From the NCBI GenBank assembly GCA_010015675.1, contig ML976984.1:1095365-1138835 (forward strand): DNA of 43,471 nucleotides, read 5' to 3'. The notes beneath the pieces were generated by a model. It saw only the letters and a list, made by a program, of their open reading frames with translations, did not search any database and was not told where the DNA came from. Source of the DNA: Byssothecium circinans. Taxonomy: Eukaryota; Ascomycota; Dothideomycetes; Pleosporales; Massarinaceae. Both the position numbers and the translations under genes were made by a program. Positions 32,932 to 42,499 of the stretch are shown one piece after another (the first letter of the stretch is position 1; each line of letters begins with the position of its first letter).

Positions 32932-34722
32932 ATGCCTGAGAAACCTCTCACGATTGCTACCTACGCCGCGGGTGCCTCACTGGCTGCCATAACGCTCGTC
33001 TACGTCTTTGGTCCGACCTTTATTCTCGACGACGAAGCCTCCGGCACCCGCAAGAAGGGCGTCGTGGGCCTGAGCAACGCCGCAAACGACTGCTTTATAA
33101 ATTCCATCCTCCAGGCTCTCGCTGGGCTCCCCGATCTCCGCATATATCTGATCAGAGAGACGCATCGGCGGAAACTGGACGGCGCGGAGGTGTATGATGT
33201 CGACCTGGAGAAGCTCAACTCTGAAGAGAAGCCGGTCAAGCCGTGGAAGCTGGAGGGGCTGCAAAAAGGCCTGGTCACACACGCCTTGAAAGACGTCCTG
33301 GACAACCTCAACGAGAGGCCTCTGTACAAGAAGACTATCTCTCCGCAGCCATTCATCCGAGCGCTGGAACGCGCTTTCGGCACGCGCATCAGTCGCCAGC
33401 AGCAGGACGCGCAGGAATTTCTCCAAATCATCACTGAGCGCCTGTGCGACGAATACCATGCGGGTGGCAAGGCTCGCAGGCAAGCACTTGACAATGAAAA
33501 CACCGTGTCGGGAGATACTGCGTCAGAACGGCAAGAGATTGCTAAGCAGTTTGGTGTGGTCCCCGCCGTGAAAAGCGTAGAGAGGGCAGACACGCCGGAA
33601 AATGATGCGCCAGCCAGCGAGGAAGGCTTTCCGTTCGAAGGCAAGATTGAGTCGCAGATCGAGTGTCTTACGTGCGGGTTCAAGCCGAAGCCCTCCTCCT
33701 CTTCCTTCGTCACCCTCACACTAAACGTCCCTCAGACCTCCTCCACCTCATTAGACAAGTGTCTCGATGGCATCTTCCGAACTGAACACATTGATGACTT
33801 CAAGTGCGAGTACTGCCGTCTAGAACACGCGCTCAAAGTCAAGCACCGGCAGCTGGAGCGGGCTTCCGATGATAAGACAAAGGCGCGATTGCAGTCAGAC
33901 ATTGACAAGATCCAGCACGCACTCGACAACGACCCCGAAAAGGCTCCTGAGGATGTCGAGCTTCCAGATGCCAGCCAAGCCCCTAAGCGACGAATTGCCC
34001 GGCACATGTACATTTCATCTTTCCCCAAAGTCCTTGCCCTTCACTTATCACGGTCTGTCTTTGCAATAGGGACCGTCTCTACCAAGAACCTGGCCAAAGT
34101 ATCATTCCCCGAAGAGCTCCCACTCGGCGGCCTCGTCAATCGGAAGAAATATCGGTTGTTGGGGTTGGTCAACCACAAAGGCACACACAACAGCGGCCAC
34201 TACGAGTCGTTTCGAAGACAGGTGCAGCCGATACCGTTCTCGACACCGCATTCGTTTGGCACGGAGGGAGTGTATAGCGTGCAAGGAAGTCCCAATCCGT
34301 CCGCCGTCCAGAGTCCCCGGATTTCGACGTCGAATCTGACCATAATCGGGCGATCCTCACCGACACCCACGCCGCCTTTGCCAGACTCACCTTCCCTGCA
34401 ATCACTTTCGTCGCTATCGTCAGCCGCAAGGAGTCAAGCACCTACCTCGGCTCCCCGCGATAACGACTCCCTCAAGCTCCCCCAGCGATCTTCAACCTCG
34501 CTATCACGCACGAAGAGCATGAAATCTCTGAAAGAAAAAGCGTCAACCGTAGCGGAAGCCACCAACCCGTTGTCGGCGAAGAGGAAAGCCAAAAGAGCGA
34601 GCAACCGCTGGTGGCGCATCAGCGACGACAAGATCAAAGAGAGCAAGACGAGCGAAGTGCTTGGCATGCAGAAAGAGGTCTATTTACTATTTTATGATTT
34701 AGACAGGCGGGATACCGATTGA
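32932..34722 (+). CDS. ubiquitin-specific protease, N-terminally anchored (Ubp16/USP30-like)
   Basis: A single exon of 596 residues. A hydrophobic segment (about residues 8-31, TYAAGASLAAITLVYVFGP) near the N-terminus should anchor it, as in yeast Ubp16 and human USP30 of the mitochondrial outer membrane. The USP fold is complete: Cys box GLSNAANDCFINSILQAL (Cys54), QQQDAQEFLQ, His box NHKGTHNSGHYESF (His423) and the late Asp/Asn in WWRISDDKI (Asp565). Two CxxC pairs (ECLTCGF and KCEYCRL) form the usual zinc finger. A Ser/Pro-rich linker (about residues 435-550) lies between the His box and the end. The Cys box reads N-A-A-N-D-C where most USPs have N-x-G-N-T-C; the catalytic Cys and oxyanion Asn are present, so activity is expected. 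The mitochondrial location is by family analogy. Confidence 0.9.
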   Translation: MPEKPLTIATYAAGASLAAITLVYVFGPTFILDDEASGTRKKGVVGLSNAANDCFINSILQALAGLPDLRIYLIRETHRRKLDGAEVYDVDLEKLNSEEKPVKPWKLEGLQKGLVTHALKDVLDNLNERPLYKKTISPQPFIRALERAFGTRISRQQQDAQEFLQIITERLCDEYHAGGKARRQALDNENTVSGDTASERQEIAKQFGVVPAVKSVERADTPENDAPASEEGFPFEGKIESQIECLTCGFKPKPSSSSFVTLTLNVPQTSSTSLDKCLDGIFRTEHIDDFKCEYCRLEHALKVKHRQLERASDDKTKARLQSDIDKIQHALDNDPEKAPEDVELPDASQAPKRRIARHMYISSFPKVLALHLSRSVFAIGTVSTKNLAKVSFPEELPLGGLVNRKKYRLLGLVNHKGTHNSGHYESFRRQVQPIPFSTPHSFGTEGVYSVQGSPNPSAVQSPRISTSNLTIIGRSSPTPTPPLPDSPSLQSLSSLSSAARSQAPTSAPRDNDSLKLPQRSSTSLSRTKSMKSLKEKASTVAEATNPLSAKRKAKRASNRWWRISDDKIKESKTSEVLGMQKEVYLLFYDLDRRDTD

Positions 34723-35221
34723 TAGATTTTTTGTCGTTGCATTGCGACATTGAGCGGCGTTAGATACCGGAGGGATTTTAAGCATCTTCATGGTCTCAGC
34801 ATGGAAAGATGTCATGGATGGAGTAGTGGGTTGTTCTGCTTAGATTTATCAGCAATGGCATGATTGGTTGATGAGCTGGAATCCAGCCTCAACCCCACAC
34901 TTTTTACTCGTCGCAGATGGGCACTTCTACACTGCGCACATGCAAGCACCGTGATCGACGGCAGATACGAGGGTGATGCGACGTATGGGGGACGCTCATA
35001 CTACAGTACCATACGGTAGCACATGAACTAACCGACCGGTCAACTGCTAGTGTACGTACTAGGCTCGCTTACTAGGCACCTACAATCTACATATCCAAAG
35101 GACCATACTCGCCCGGACGATATAGAGGACATCACGGCAAGAACTAGCCCCAGCACTTGCACGAATTCCATTCCCATCCAGCCCCCGACCTCCTTACACC
35201 AAACCCACAACCCAAGTTCCA
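34723..35221 (+). promoter_or_regulatory. intergenic region, no gene seen
   Basis: The USP gene and the oxidoreductase gene are in tandem. The last ~150 bases before 35222 become C/A-rich, as in a leader. No repeat or gene is seen. Confidence 0.45.
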
Positions 35222-37125
35222 ATGAAAAACCCATTCACCCGCAAATCCCCAAAAACAACCAAGTTACCCACGACCACCATGGCCCCCTCGACGCCTAACG
35301 GCTCCTCCACCACTACCACCACCAGCAGCAGCAACGCCTTCCTCCAAGCTCTCCCAAAACAAACCTTCACAACCCCTCCCCGCATCCTGATCATCGGCGC
35401 CGGATCCCGCGGCACCGCCTACGCCCAAGTAGCGCGCGAAGCAACCAACAGCATCATCGCCGCCGTAGCGGAACCCGTGGCGTACAAGCGGGAGGAGTTT
35501 GGGCGGAAGTTTATCTGGGGCGGTGGGGGCGGTGAGGGAGTGGAGAAGCGGGCGGGGATGGAGTTTGGGGGTTGGGAGGCTTGGGTCGAATATGGTAGGT
35601 GATGCACTTGCACTGTAGATGAAGAAAATAAGAGAGATGAAGGGCTAATGTAGTTTACAGAGAGGGATCGAAGGGAGAGGGAGAGGAAGGGAGAGTCGGT
35701 GGAGAGGGGGATCGATGCTGTGTTTGTTTGCGTGTTGGATGAGATGCATGAAGAGGTTGTTTGTGGGATCGCGGGGCTTGGGGTGCATGTTTGTTGCGAG
35801 AAACCGCTAGCGACGCGGTTGCAGAGTTGTGTGAATATTTATCGGGCGCTGAGGGGGGATGATAGGGTGTTGGGGAACGGGTCGGCGGACGGGAGTGCGG
35901 TGGCGGACGCGGAGAAGGACGCGGAGAAGAAGGAGACGGTTTTTGGCATCTGCCATGTTTTGAGGTATAGTCCGCATAATATGCTGTTGAGGCAGTTGGT
36001 GCTGGAGAAGGGGGTTATTGGGGATGTGTTGAGTATTGAGCATGTGGAACCTGTGGGTTGGTGGCATTTTAGTGTGGGTTTCTTACCCCCTCCCCCCTTT
36101 TGTTGCTTTTTTGAGATGATACTGATGGCTGGCAGCATAGCTACGTGCGTGGAAATTGGCGGAAAGAGTCTACAACGGCACCTTCGCTCTTGACAAAGTC
36201 CTGCCACGACATCGACTTCCTCATGTGGATGCTGTGCTCTCCGCCTCCGAATGCTGGATCGGAACCGCATCTTCCATCCTACCTCAGCTCGACCGGGTCA
36301 AGGACGTTCTTTCGCAAGGAACGCAAGCCCAAAGCTGCGGGTGATGCGACCAACTGTCTCTCCTGCCCGCACGAGCGGGACTGCAGCTACAGCGCGAAGA
36401 AGATTTACAAGGAGAAGAACCTCGACTTTGGCAACACCGGATGGCCTGTTAAAATCGTCAATCCGGAACTCGAGGACATTTATAAAAAGTCTGGGAAGGA
36501 AGAGGCGGCAAAGCAACTCCTCAAAGACCTCGGCGAGGACTACACAGCCGATACTCCAGTTCGTGAAGTGGAAAGCCGGCCGTGGTTCGGGCGCTGTGTT
36601 TGGGAAGCCGATAATGACGTATGCGACGACCAGTGTGTAACGATAACATGGGATGATGACCCTCTCCCAGGCTCACAGTCGCTTCAAGGACGCGGCGCAA
36701 AGACCGCACAATTCCACATGGTTGCCTTCACCGAAAAGATTTGCGAGCGTCGCGGTCGCATCTATGGCACCACGGGCGAGATAGAATACAACAGCACCAC
36801 TATCAAAGTGCACAACTTCAACACCGGCTACACCAAAGTCCACAAGCCGCATCTTGCAGCGGGCGGTCACGGAGGCGGCGACGAAGGCTTAGCACGCCAG
36901 TTCCTCATGGCCGTCAATGCGGTCGATGAAAAGGGTGTCAAGGCAGCTGATGCCCAGCGCGAGTTTCTAGGCTGCAACCTGGAGGAGGCGTTTAGGAGTC
37001 ACGCGGTGGTGTTTGCGGCCGAGGAGGCGAGGACGCAGAGAAAGGTGGTGGACTGGAAGAAGTGGTGGAGCGAGCACGTGGACTCGCAATTGCACGAGCG
37101 GCAAGCAGCGGTCCAAAAAGGGTGA
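35222..37125 (+). CDS. Gfo/Idh/MocA-type NAD(P)-dependent oxidoreductase with a Cys cluster
   Basis: Exons 35222-35594, 35661-36073 and 36136-37125 give 591 residues. The Rossmann motif IIGAGSRG lies at residues 57-64, CCEKPLAT is the family EKP motif, and GWWHFSHSYVRGNW spans the second intron. DFLMWML and the C-terminal half fit the substrate domain. The substrate is unknown. A cluster CLSCPHERDCSYSAKKIY (about 36354-36408), not part of the general family core, could bind metal or shape the active site. The ATG at 35279 (ACCATGG context, residue 20) may be the true start; the region before the Rossmann motif is Ser/Thr-rich filler. Exon 2 opens with the charged stretch ERDRRERERKGE. The introns use GTAGGT (66 nt) and GTGGGT (62 nt) donors. 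Third positions flip from C to G/T and back within the gene. Confidence 0.85.
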
Positions 37126-38805
37126 AAGGAGAGACGGACATTCTCCCGAGAATCAGGGATTGGGAGTTGGGCGCGTATCGTAGAGCATTGACAACGATGA
37201 GGCTCTTGCGAAACCTGAATGAGGCTCTCACGATCACCATGGTTCAATCTCAGATTCGCGAACCCCACCCTCGATCCGGCCCATTAACGGCATTTCCTTC
37301 GCCCGATCGGGCCTGAGGCATCCGGTTTGGGGCTATTTTGGTGCATTTGGAGCGCTCGCAATGAAACCTAATTTTTCCCGTTTAAGAACGCGGGCGCTTG
37401 GAGCCATGTTTGACAGTGACACATGGCAGGCGGTATGAGGCTCTCCGGAAGATTTTCCTTGGCCTTGTCGGCAGGTTGCAGAGAGCAGTCATGAGATTGA
37501 AGCGTTTCTGGATGCAACGTTTGGACGGTTGAGAGGCCGGCGCTTCGGTGGAGGTGGGCGATGGGCCAATGGCGAGGGCGTATTCGGCGTGGATCGCGAG
37601 AGCGCAAGACGGATGACTGCGCAAACTGACGTCCGTCTAGTCCCGAGCCAGGCGGTAGTCAAGGCGGTAGTCAAGGCGGTAGTCAGGCGGTATTTCGGGC
37701 GAGCACGTCGAGCGCATAGCGGGCGCAAAGGTGGGCGATGCCTCAGACCCCGAGGAGACAGAATCGCAACGCGTCTTCAACGCGACATCAAGTGAGCGAT
37801 TTTCGAGCGTGTTATAGTCGCGATTGTGTACTTGTCGACTGCTCGCCCTCTATGAGTCACAGTTGTCGGTGTATGCAAGAGAACTGCAGGTAGGGCTTGG
37901 TAAACAGTGGAAACGAAACTTTGAGGTGTCGTGGACCAATCGCTGGGGTGGAAAGCGATGACTCTTAACGGCTGCAGGACGGGGGTCTCGATGTGGAGCC
38001 GAAATGGAGGTGAAGACGTCGGCGTGTTGTAGAGATCCGAAGAGGTGTAGCCCGTGTATCAAACGTGTCCCATTGGCGGGGCGGGGTGAATACCGCTGAC
38101 ATGCGTCCCAGCCCTGTCACCGCTGTCCCATGTTGCGGGAAGCGGCCGGGCGCTAACCTACCGCCTCAACCTCCAACCACGACATTCACACACCAGACTC
38201 GCACTTGTAACTGCCGCTCGCGCCTACAGAACCCGTACAACACCACACTCTACGGCGCCGTTCTGCCCGGTTTCAACTTAGCCAACCGCCCCCATGCAGC
38301 GCCTCGCTGTCTTCCTTCCCTTTCAGTATAGACGCCTACCCACTCAGCATCAACACCTCCACATCTATTCCGCTTACAGCGCATGCCGCAGGCAAGAATA
38401 GCAAGACGTGTGTACTAGACATGTTCGGCCCATGTACTCGCCCACGAGCCGCTTGTTTCAGCATCTCTTCCACCAAGTGATACAGGCGCTGAACAGACAG
38501 TTCATCGGCCGCTTCTTTGGGCTCGATTGAATCGTGTTTCAGGATGTTTTAGCGCTAGGCCACGATGATGTGCGTGTCGGTGAGCCAGTCGTTGCAGTGA
38601 CTTCAGGCCTGTGTGGATAAGTAGCCACTGCTTCGCCGCACAACTACAGTTCATTCAAAGCATTCATCTTCTCAGCTGTGTGCACTGCCTGCGAGCATCT
38701 CCAAGTTTCCTTCTCTTCCTTGTCTGTTGACCGTTCAGAGCTGGTCTCTTTTCTAATTCGTATTCAATAATCATTCCTTGCTCTGGTAGCTTCACTTCTT
38801 CCAAA
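37126..38805 (+). promoter_or_regulatory. 1.7-kb gene-free region upstream of the 38806 gene
   Basis: No ORF here is convincing. It contains a 12-bp tandem repeat at about 37650-37692 and a CT-rich segment just before 38806 that suits a promoter and leader. Such long upstream regions are common for fungal developmental or regulatory genes, but this is only a hint. Confidence 0.45.
37650..37692 (+). repeat. 12-bp minisatellite
   Basis: The unit AAGGCGGTAGTC occurs in about three and a half head-to-tail copies (GGCGGTAGTC, AAGGCGGTAGTC twice, then a diverged AGGCGGTATTTC). Confidence 0.9.
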
Positions 38806-40611
38806 ATGTACAACCGCCAATCTACTCCGCCTACGTCCTCCTACAGCTACATGCCGGGCAGTGTTGGCTCGATATCACCCAGCGGCTTCTACTCGCATGA
38901 TGCCTCGCCAGCAGAGTCTGCCTACACAGCCAACACCACTCCTCCGCGCTCACCTATCAGGCAACATGGTCCGCTCCTCCTCCCCAAGGTCCGGACGCAG
39001 GATCAGATCGCGGAGCCTACGGGTGGACCGGTTAGACATCGCCGGACGACGTCTACCAACAGTGTCCACTACGGCTCCACCTACAGCCCCTACTCGCGCC
39101 CAAACTCCATGATCCGAAGGGGTTCAAGTCCATTTGCCAACCACAACATCAGCAGCTCCCTCACATCGCCTGCTTCTACCTCGTCATATGACTTGGGCAT
39201 CACCTCGACTCTTAATTCTCCCATCACCTTTGCGACTGAGCCCCGTCGTGCTTCCATTGCTGCGCATGGTCGCTCGCGTTCCGCTTCTGTTCTCAGCAGG
39301 CATGCACGGTCGGGTTCTGCTAGTAGCGTCGACGAGAACGTCATCTCCCGTTTTGGCTTCCCTACCTACCGCAACATGCCCTCTTACATGACGTCGTCCA
39401 GCGCTCCTCAGCCCAGCCTGGACCTCGTCACTGCCCTCCCCACCACCTACCCCCAGGTCCAAGAAGTCCCCTACGCCTCCTCATCCCAAGACTTCAACTT
39501 CTCCGACTTCGACGCTGCCCCGGCTGTGCAGTACCCCTTCCCGACGGAGGTCAATTTTGACAGCTGCCCCGTCGCTCCCACTTCCTCCCTCCTGGAGTAC
39601 CTCACAGCGCCCAACCCCTCCCCAGCGCTCGTCCGCCGCATCACTGCCCAGCCCCGTGGAGTGAACACGCACTTTTGGTGGGACATTCGCAACCTCCGCA
39701 GCTGGACCGACTTCAACATCTCCACCATCACCGCCCTTCCATCCGTTCTCCCCCTGTTGGAAGTGCCCATCGCATCCACCTACCTCCCAGAGCCCGCCCG
39801 CCAGAACCTCCAACCCGAAAACGAGGCCATGCTCCACGACATCTGCGCGTCCTACTACACCACCAAGATCAACGCCGCGCTCAAAGTCGCCCAAGGAACC
39901 ACGCACATGATGATGCGCGCCTGCAAGACGCTCCCCGGCGGCCGCCCGCAGCCCGAATTCGTCTCAAACTACCCGTCCGACTACGAAAAGACCATCTTCG
40001 GCGACTCGCGCGGCCGCGTCGTCGGCCTCGTCAAGTGCTACGACCAATGGAACACGGGCATGCGCGGCGAATCGCCTCCAAAGCAGGTCCTCTACCTGCA
40101 AGGCCTCGCGCACCTCCACCGCGTCATGCGCGAACACGGCTGCCGCTACGGCTTCATCATGACTGAAATCGAGCTCCTCTGCGTGCGCTGCGGCGGGCCC
40201 TCCACAACCACGCCCATCGACCCCGTCACCGTGAACGCGCAAACCGGCACCCCCATCTTCGGCTACCTCGAGGTCTCGGCCCCGATCCGTCTGTCGACCT
40301 CTGGCCCCGACCCCGCGACCGGCGACGTGCAGATGACGGCCGGCCTCGCGCTGTGGTACCTGCATATGCTGGCCAAGGAGAACCCGTTTGCGGGCATGGG
40401 CACGTGGAAGATGGAGGTTGGTGGCCCCGCGGCGCTGACGAGGCAGAATGTTGTCGAGAAGGATGCGTGGATCCCGAAACCGCAGATGGGGGAGAAGAGG
40501 GAGGCGAAGAGGGTGAGGGGGTGGGTGTTTCCTGAGGAGCCGTTGAGTAAGAAGGAGTGTGGGCGGGGGAAGAGGAAGGCTACTGCTGGTGCGGCAACGG
40601 TGGTGGCGTAG
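38806..40611 (+). CDS. conserved-looking protein of unknown function with disordered Ser/Pro-rich N-terminus
   Basis: A single exon of 601 residues; the ATG follows TTCCAAA, a good context. Residues 1 to about 260 are rich in Ser, Thr, Pro and Tyr with RRxS-type sites (RRTTS, RRGSS, RRASIA), likely disordered and possibly phosphorylated. From about 275 a folded domain follows: RRITAQPRGVNTHFWWDIRNLRSW, LHDICASYYTTKINAALKVAQG, FVSNYPSDYEKTIFG, VLYLQGLAHLHRVMREHGCRYGFIMTEIELLCVRCGG and GLALWYLHMLAKENPF. The tail is basic (KKECGRGKRK), a possible nuclear localisation signal. I do not recognise a named family. The alternation of predicted strands and helices around YGFIMTEIELLCVR recalls nuclease-like or kinase-associated folds only loosely. 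A G-run tract starts 13 bases after the stop. Confidence 0.85.
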   Translation: MYNRQSTPPTSSYSYMPGSVGSISPSGFYSHDASPAESAYTANTTPPRSPIRQHGPLLLPKVRTQDQIAEPTGGPVRHRRTTSTNSVHYGSTYSPYSRPNSMIRRGSSPFANHNISSSLTSPASTSSYDLGITSTLNSPITFATEPRRASIAAHGRSRSASVLSRHARSGSASSVDENVISRFGFPTYRNMPSYMTSSSAPQPSLDLVTALPTTYPQVQEVPYASSSQDFNFSDFDAAPAVQYPFPTEVNFDSCPVAPTSSLLEYLTAPNPSPALVRRITAQPRGVNTHFWWDIRNLRSWTDFNISTITALPSVLPLLEVPIASTYLPEPARQNLQPENEAMLHDICASYYTTKINAALKVAQGTTHMMMRACKTLPGGRPQPEFVSNYPSDYEKTIFGDSRGRVVGLVKCYDQWNTGMRGESPPKQVLYLQGLAHLHRVMREHGCRYGFIMTEIELLCVRCGGPSTTTPIDPVTVNAQTGTPIFGYLEVSAPIRLSTSGPDPATGDVQMTAGLALWYLHMLAKENPFAGMGTWKMEVGGPAALTRQNVVEKDAWIPKPQMGEKREAKRVRGWVFPEEPLSKKECGRGKRKATAGAATVVA

Positions 40612-40623
40612 AAAGAAAAAAGC

Positions 40624-40659
40624 GAGGGGGAAGGGGGAAGGGGAAGGGGGAAGAGGGGG
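40624..40659 (+). repeat. purine G-run tract with G-quadruplex potential
   Basis: Five runs of four or five G are separated by AA or AAGA, on the sense strand of the preceding gene and 13 bases past its stop codon. This fits the G-quadruplex pattern (at least four G-runs with short loops) in both DNA and the mRNA 3'UTR. Confidence 0.85.
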
Positions 40660-40924
40660 TAATGGTTCGAGCTTATGGGCTCGCTGGTTTTCATAAAAGA
40701 GGAGGAGCATTTTTCGTCGGCTGCTGGGTCAGCTTCCTGCATATTCCTCTTTCCTCTTACGTATTCAGCATTGTCGCGGCGTTGGGTCTCTGGGTGCATG
40801 GGTGGTTAGCATTTCCCGGCGTTTTTTTTCTCTTTCAATTTTTCGCCCCCTGTCTTTGCAGATATTGATAGGGAATACCACAATCTATTAAACCAAATCA
40901 AATCAAATCCAAATTCAAAAAGTC

Positions 40925-40949
40925 TGTCCTGTCCTGTCCTGTCCTGTCT
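40925..40949 (+). repeat. TGTCC microsatellite
   Basis: Four perfect copies of TGTCC and a fifth ending in T instead of C. Confidence 0.92.
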
Positions 40950-41536
40950 TGTTTCCCTACTACCGTGGCTGGCTTACCCCGTGTTACTGACGATGCGGAC
41001 TTATTTATTTATACAAACAGTAAGTACTGCGAAGGGGTTGGTTGGGAGGCAAGGGAAACTACCTCGATTTTTCGCTTGGGATGGTTATTAATTTCAACTG
41101 TTGTACAGCTTTACAGTTGTACAGCTTTACGACAGTTGCTTCCTGGAGATAAGCTTGGGGGGGTGAAGGGCTGCCGGGCGTGTGACAGGCACATACATGG
41201 GCGCAAGAGGAGAGGTTGCGGGACGGTGACTAGAATTATAGAGGGATGTGTGGGATGTTATGTATACACATTCTGGGTCTTACACCGTACATTCTCCGTG
41301 ATCTGATGCCAGGTGTAGATGTAACGTCCCTCACTGCGGGTCGAGAAACACACCGGGCCGAGAAATATGAGGGGTACATCAACTCCAAGCACCTTAAAAT
41401 CTATGTATATGTTGATATTCACGATAACTCTCTATAGGTTATGTGCTGTAGCTATTCCTAGATATCTAGGACCCCTTCGATCTAAAAATTACGTGACGCA
41501 TCGATCGTTGCCTCCGCGCCTGATTTATAGAGAGCC

Positions 41537-41557
41537 TTTTTTTTTTTTTTTTTTTTT
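41537..41557 (+). repeat. T21 homopolymer
   Basis: Twenty-one consecutive T within non-coding DNA. No target-site duplication or recognisable retroelement body was found beside it. Confidence 0.95.
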
Positions 41558-41921
41558 GGCGAAACGGAGTTCCTTACTATAGCACCACTGTTAAGCTTTT
41601 ATCACTCTATAATACGTATAAACGGTGTTATCTAAGCTGTAGAACCTTACTACAATGCCGGGAAGTCACCATCAGCACCTGTCATCCAGCGAGCCAAGCC
41701 TGTGGCTGTTTGGTCTGTCAAGGCCTGTGACTGTGCAGACACTCGGGCTCCGGAGCAGTCAGCAAATGACACACTGATGACCGGTGGAAATCCAATCACA
41801 TGTAAAGTTAGCTATTGTTGTTGGACAGCCTTCTAAATCCTTCCCGCATCCTCCTGCTGGCCGTTCTTTTCGTGCATCATTGCCAGCCTCATACACGGGT
41901 CGACTGTTGTGTCAGGAATCA

Positions 41922-42499
41922 TCAATCATCACCAACGTCAACAAATCTAAGATTCCCATTGCGGTCTTTAGTGAACTTGTAACCATGCTTTTTCAAGAAA
42001 CGATGAACGCCTGTGACTTCTCATTCAATCCTTCCATATTCTCGGGATTAAGGAAACACCAGTCATAGTTTAGGATGCAATTCTCGTAGGCAGCGGGGTA
42101 GCTCGCATCGTTTCGAAGGTCCAGGAATTTTTGTTGGCGCATTTTACGTGTGTTTTCATCGCCACTAGTTACCACGATAACCCCGGGGGTTTCTAGCAAC
42201 ATATTATTAGCTGATAATCATGGATTGAATCATTGCGAAAACCTTACTGCTCCATCTTGGATGTCAGGGGGGTTTCACTTGGATATGAGGAGAATGGAAG
42301 GTAGGTACACTCGCTGCAGAATCGGCTTCCGGTTTTTGTAACTTTCCGTCCTTTCTCTTCGCACGGACTTCAGCCTCGCTTAGTAGAAGCTATACTTTGG
42401 CAGCCGATAACGCAGGTTTCCAATAGAATAAGTTTTTGACGAATACTGAAAAATCTATAACGTATTCCACCATCGAGCGCGCTAGTTTTCCTTAGCAAC
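41922..42499 (-). pseudogene. broken 3' part of a protein-coding gene, family unknown
   Basis: Reading the minus strand, coding-like sequence runs from ARSMVEYVIDFSVFVKNLFY through LLLSEAEVRAKRKDGKLQKP and, after a standard intron (42247-42193: GTAAGG, GCTAAT, GCTAG), TPGVIVVTSGDENTRKMRQQ, ASYPAAYENCILNYDWCFLN and FLKKHGYKFTKDRNGNLRFV to a TGA at 41924-41922. It is interrupted by TAA near 42492, TAG at 42392-42390 (CAG to TAG would explain it), TGA at 42266-42264 (CGA to TGA would explain it) and a one-base frameshift near 41995-42003. C-to-T nonsense changes are typical of RIP. A fragment with the same reading starts again at the right edge. I do not recognise the family. Confidence 0.6.

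Larger units (their letters stand above)
40612..41921. other. gene-free stretch with simple repeats
   Basis: No gene is supported. It contains a G-run tract (40624-40659), (AAATC)3 at 40895-40909, (TGTCC) repeats at 40925-40949, a 15-base near-perfect duplication TTGTACAGCTTTAC(A/G) at 41101-41115 and 41117-41131, a 16-bp perfect palindrome TCCTAGATATCTAGGA at 41456-41471 and a T21 run at 41537-41557. From about 41440 the composition becomes more AT-rich, a transition into the repeat-damaged right end. Confidence 0.6.

Noticed and set aside
14738..40611. A biosynthetic or catabolic gene cluster linking P-protein, trehalase, aldolase and the oxidoreductase
   Set aside because: The genes belong to unrelated housekeeping pathways, face different directions and have separate promoters.
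41440..41700. T21 run considered as the tail of a SINE or LINE
   Set aside because: No Pol III box A/B, reverse transcriptase remnant or target-site duplication could be seen.
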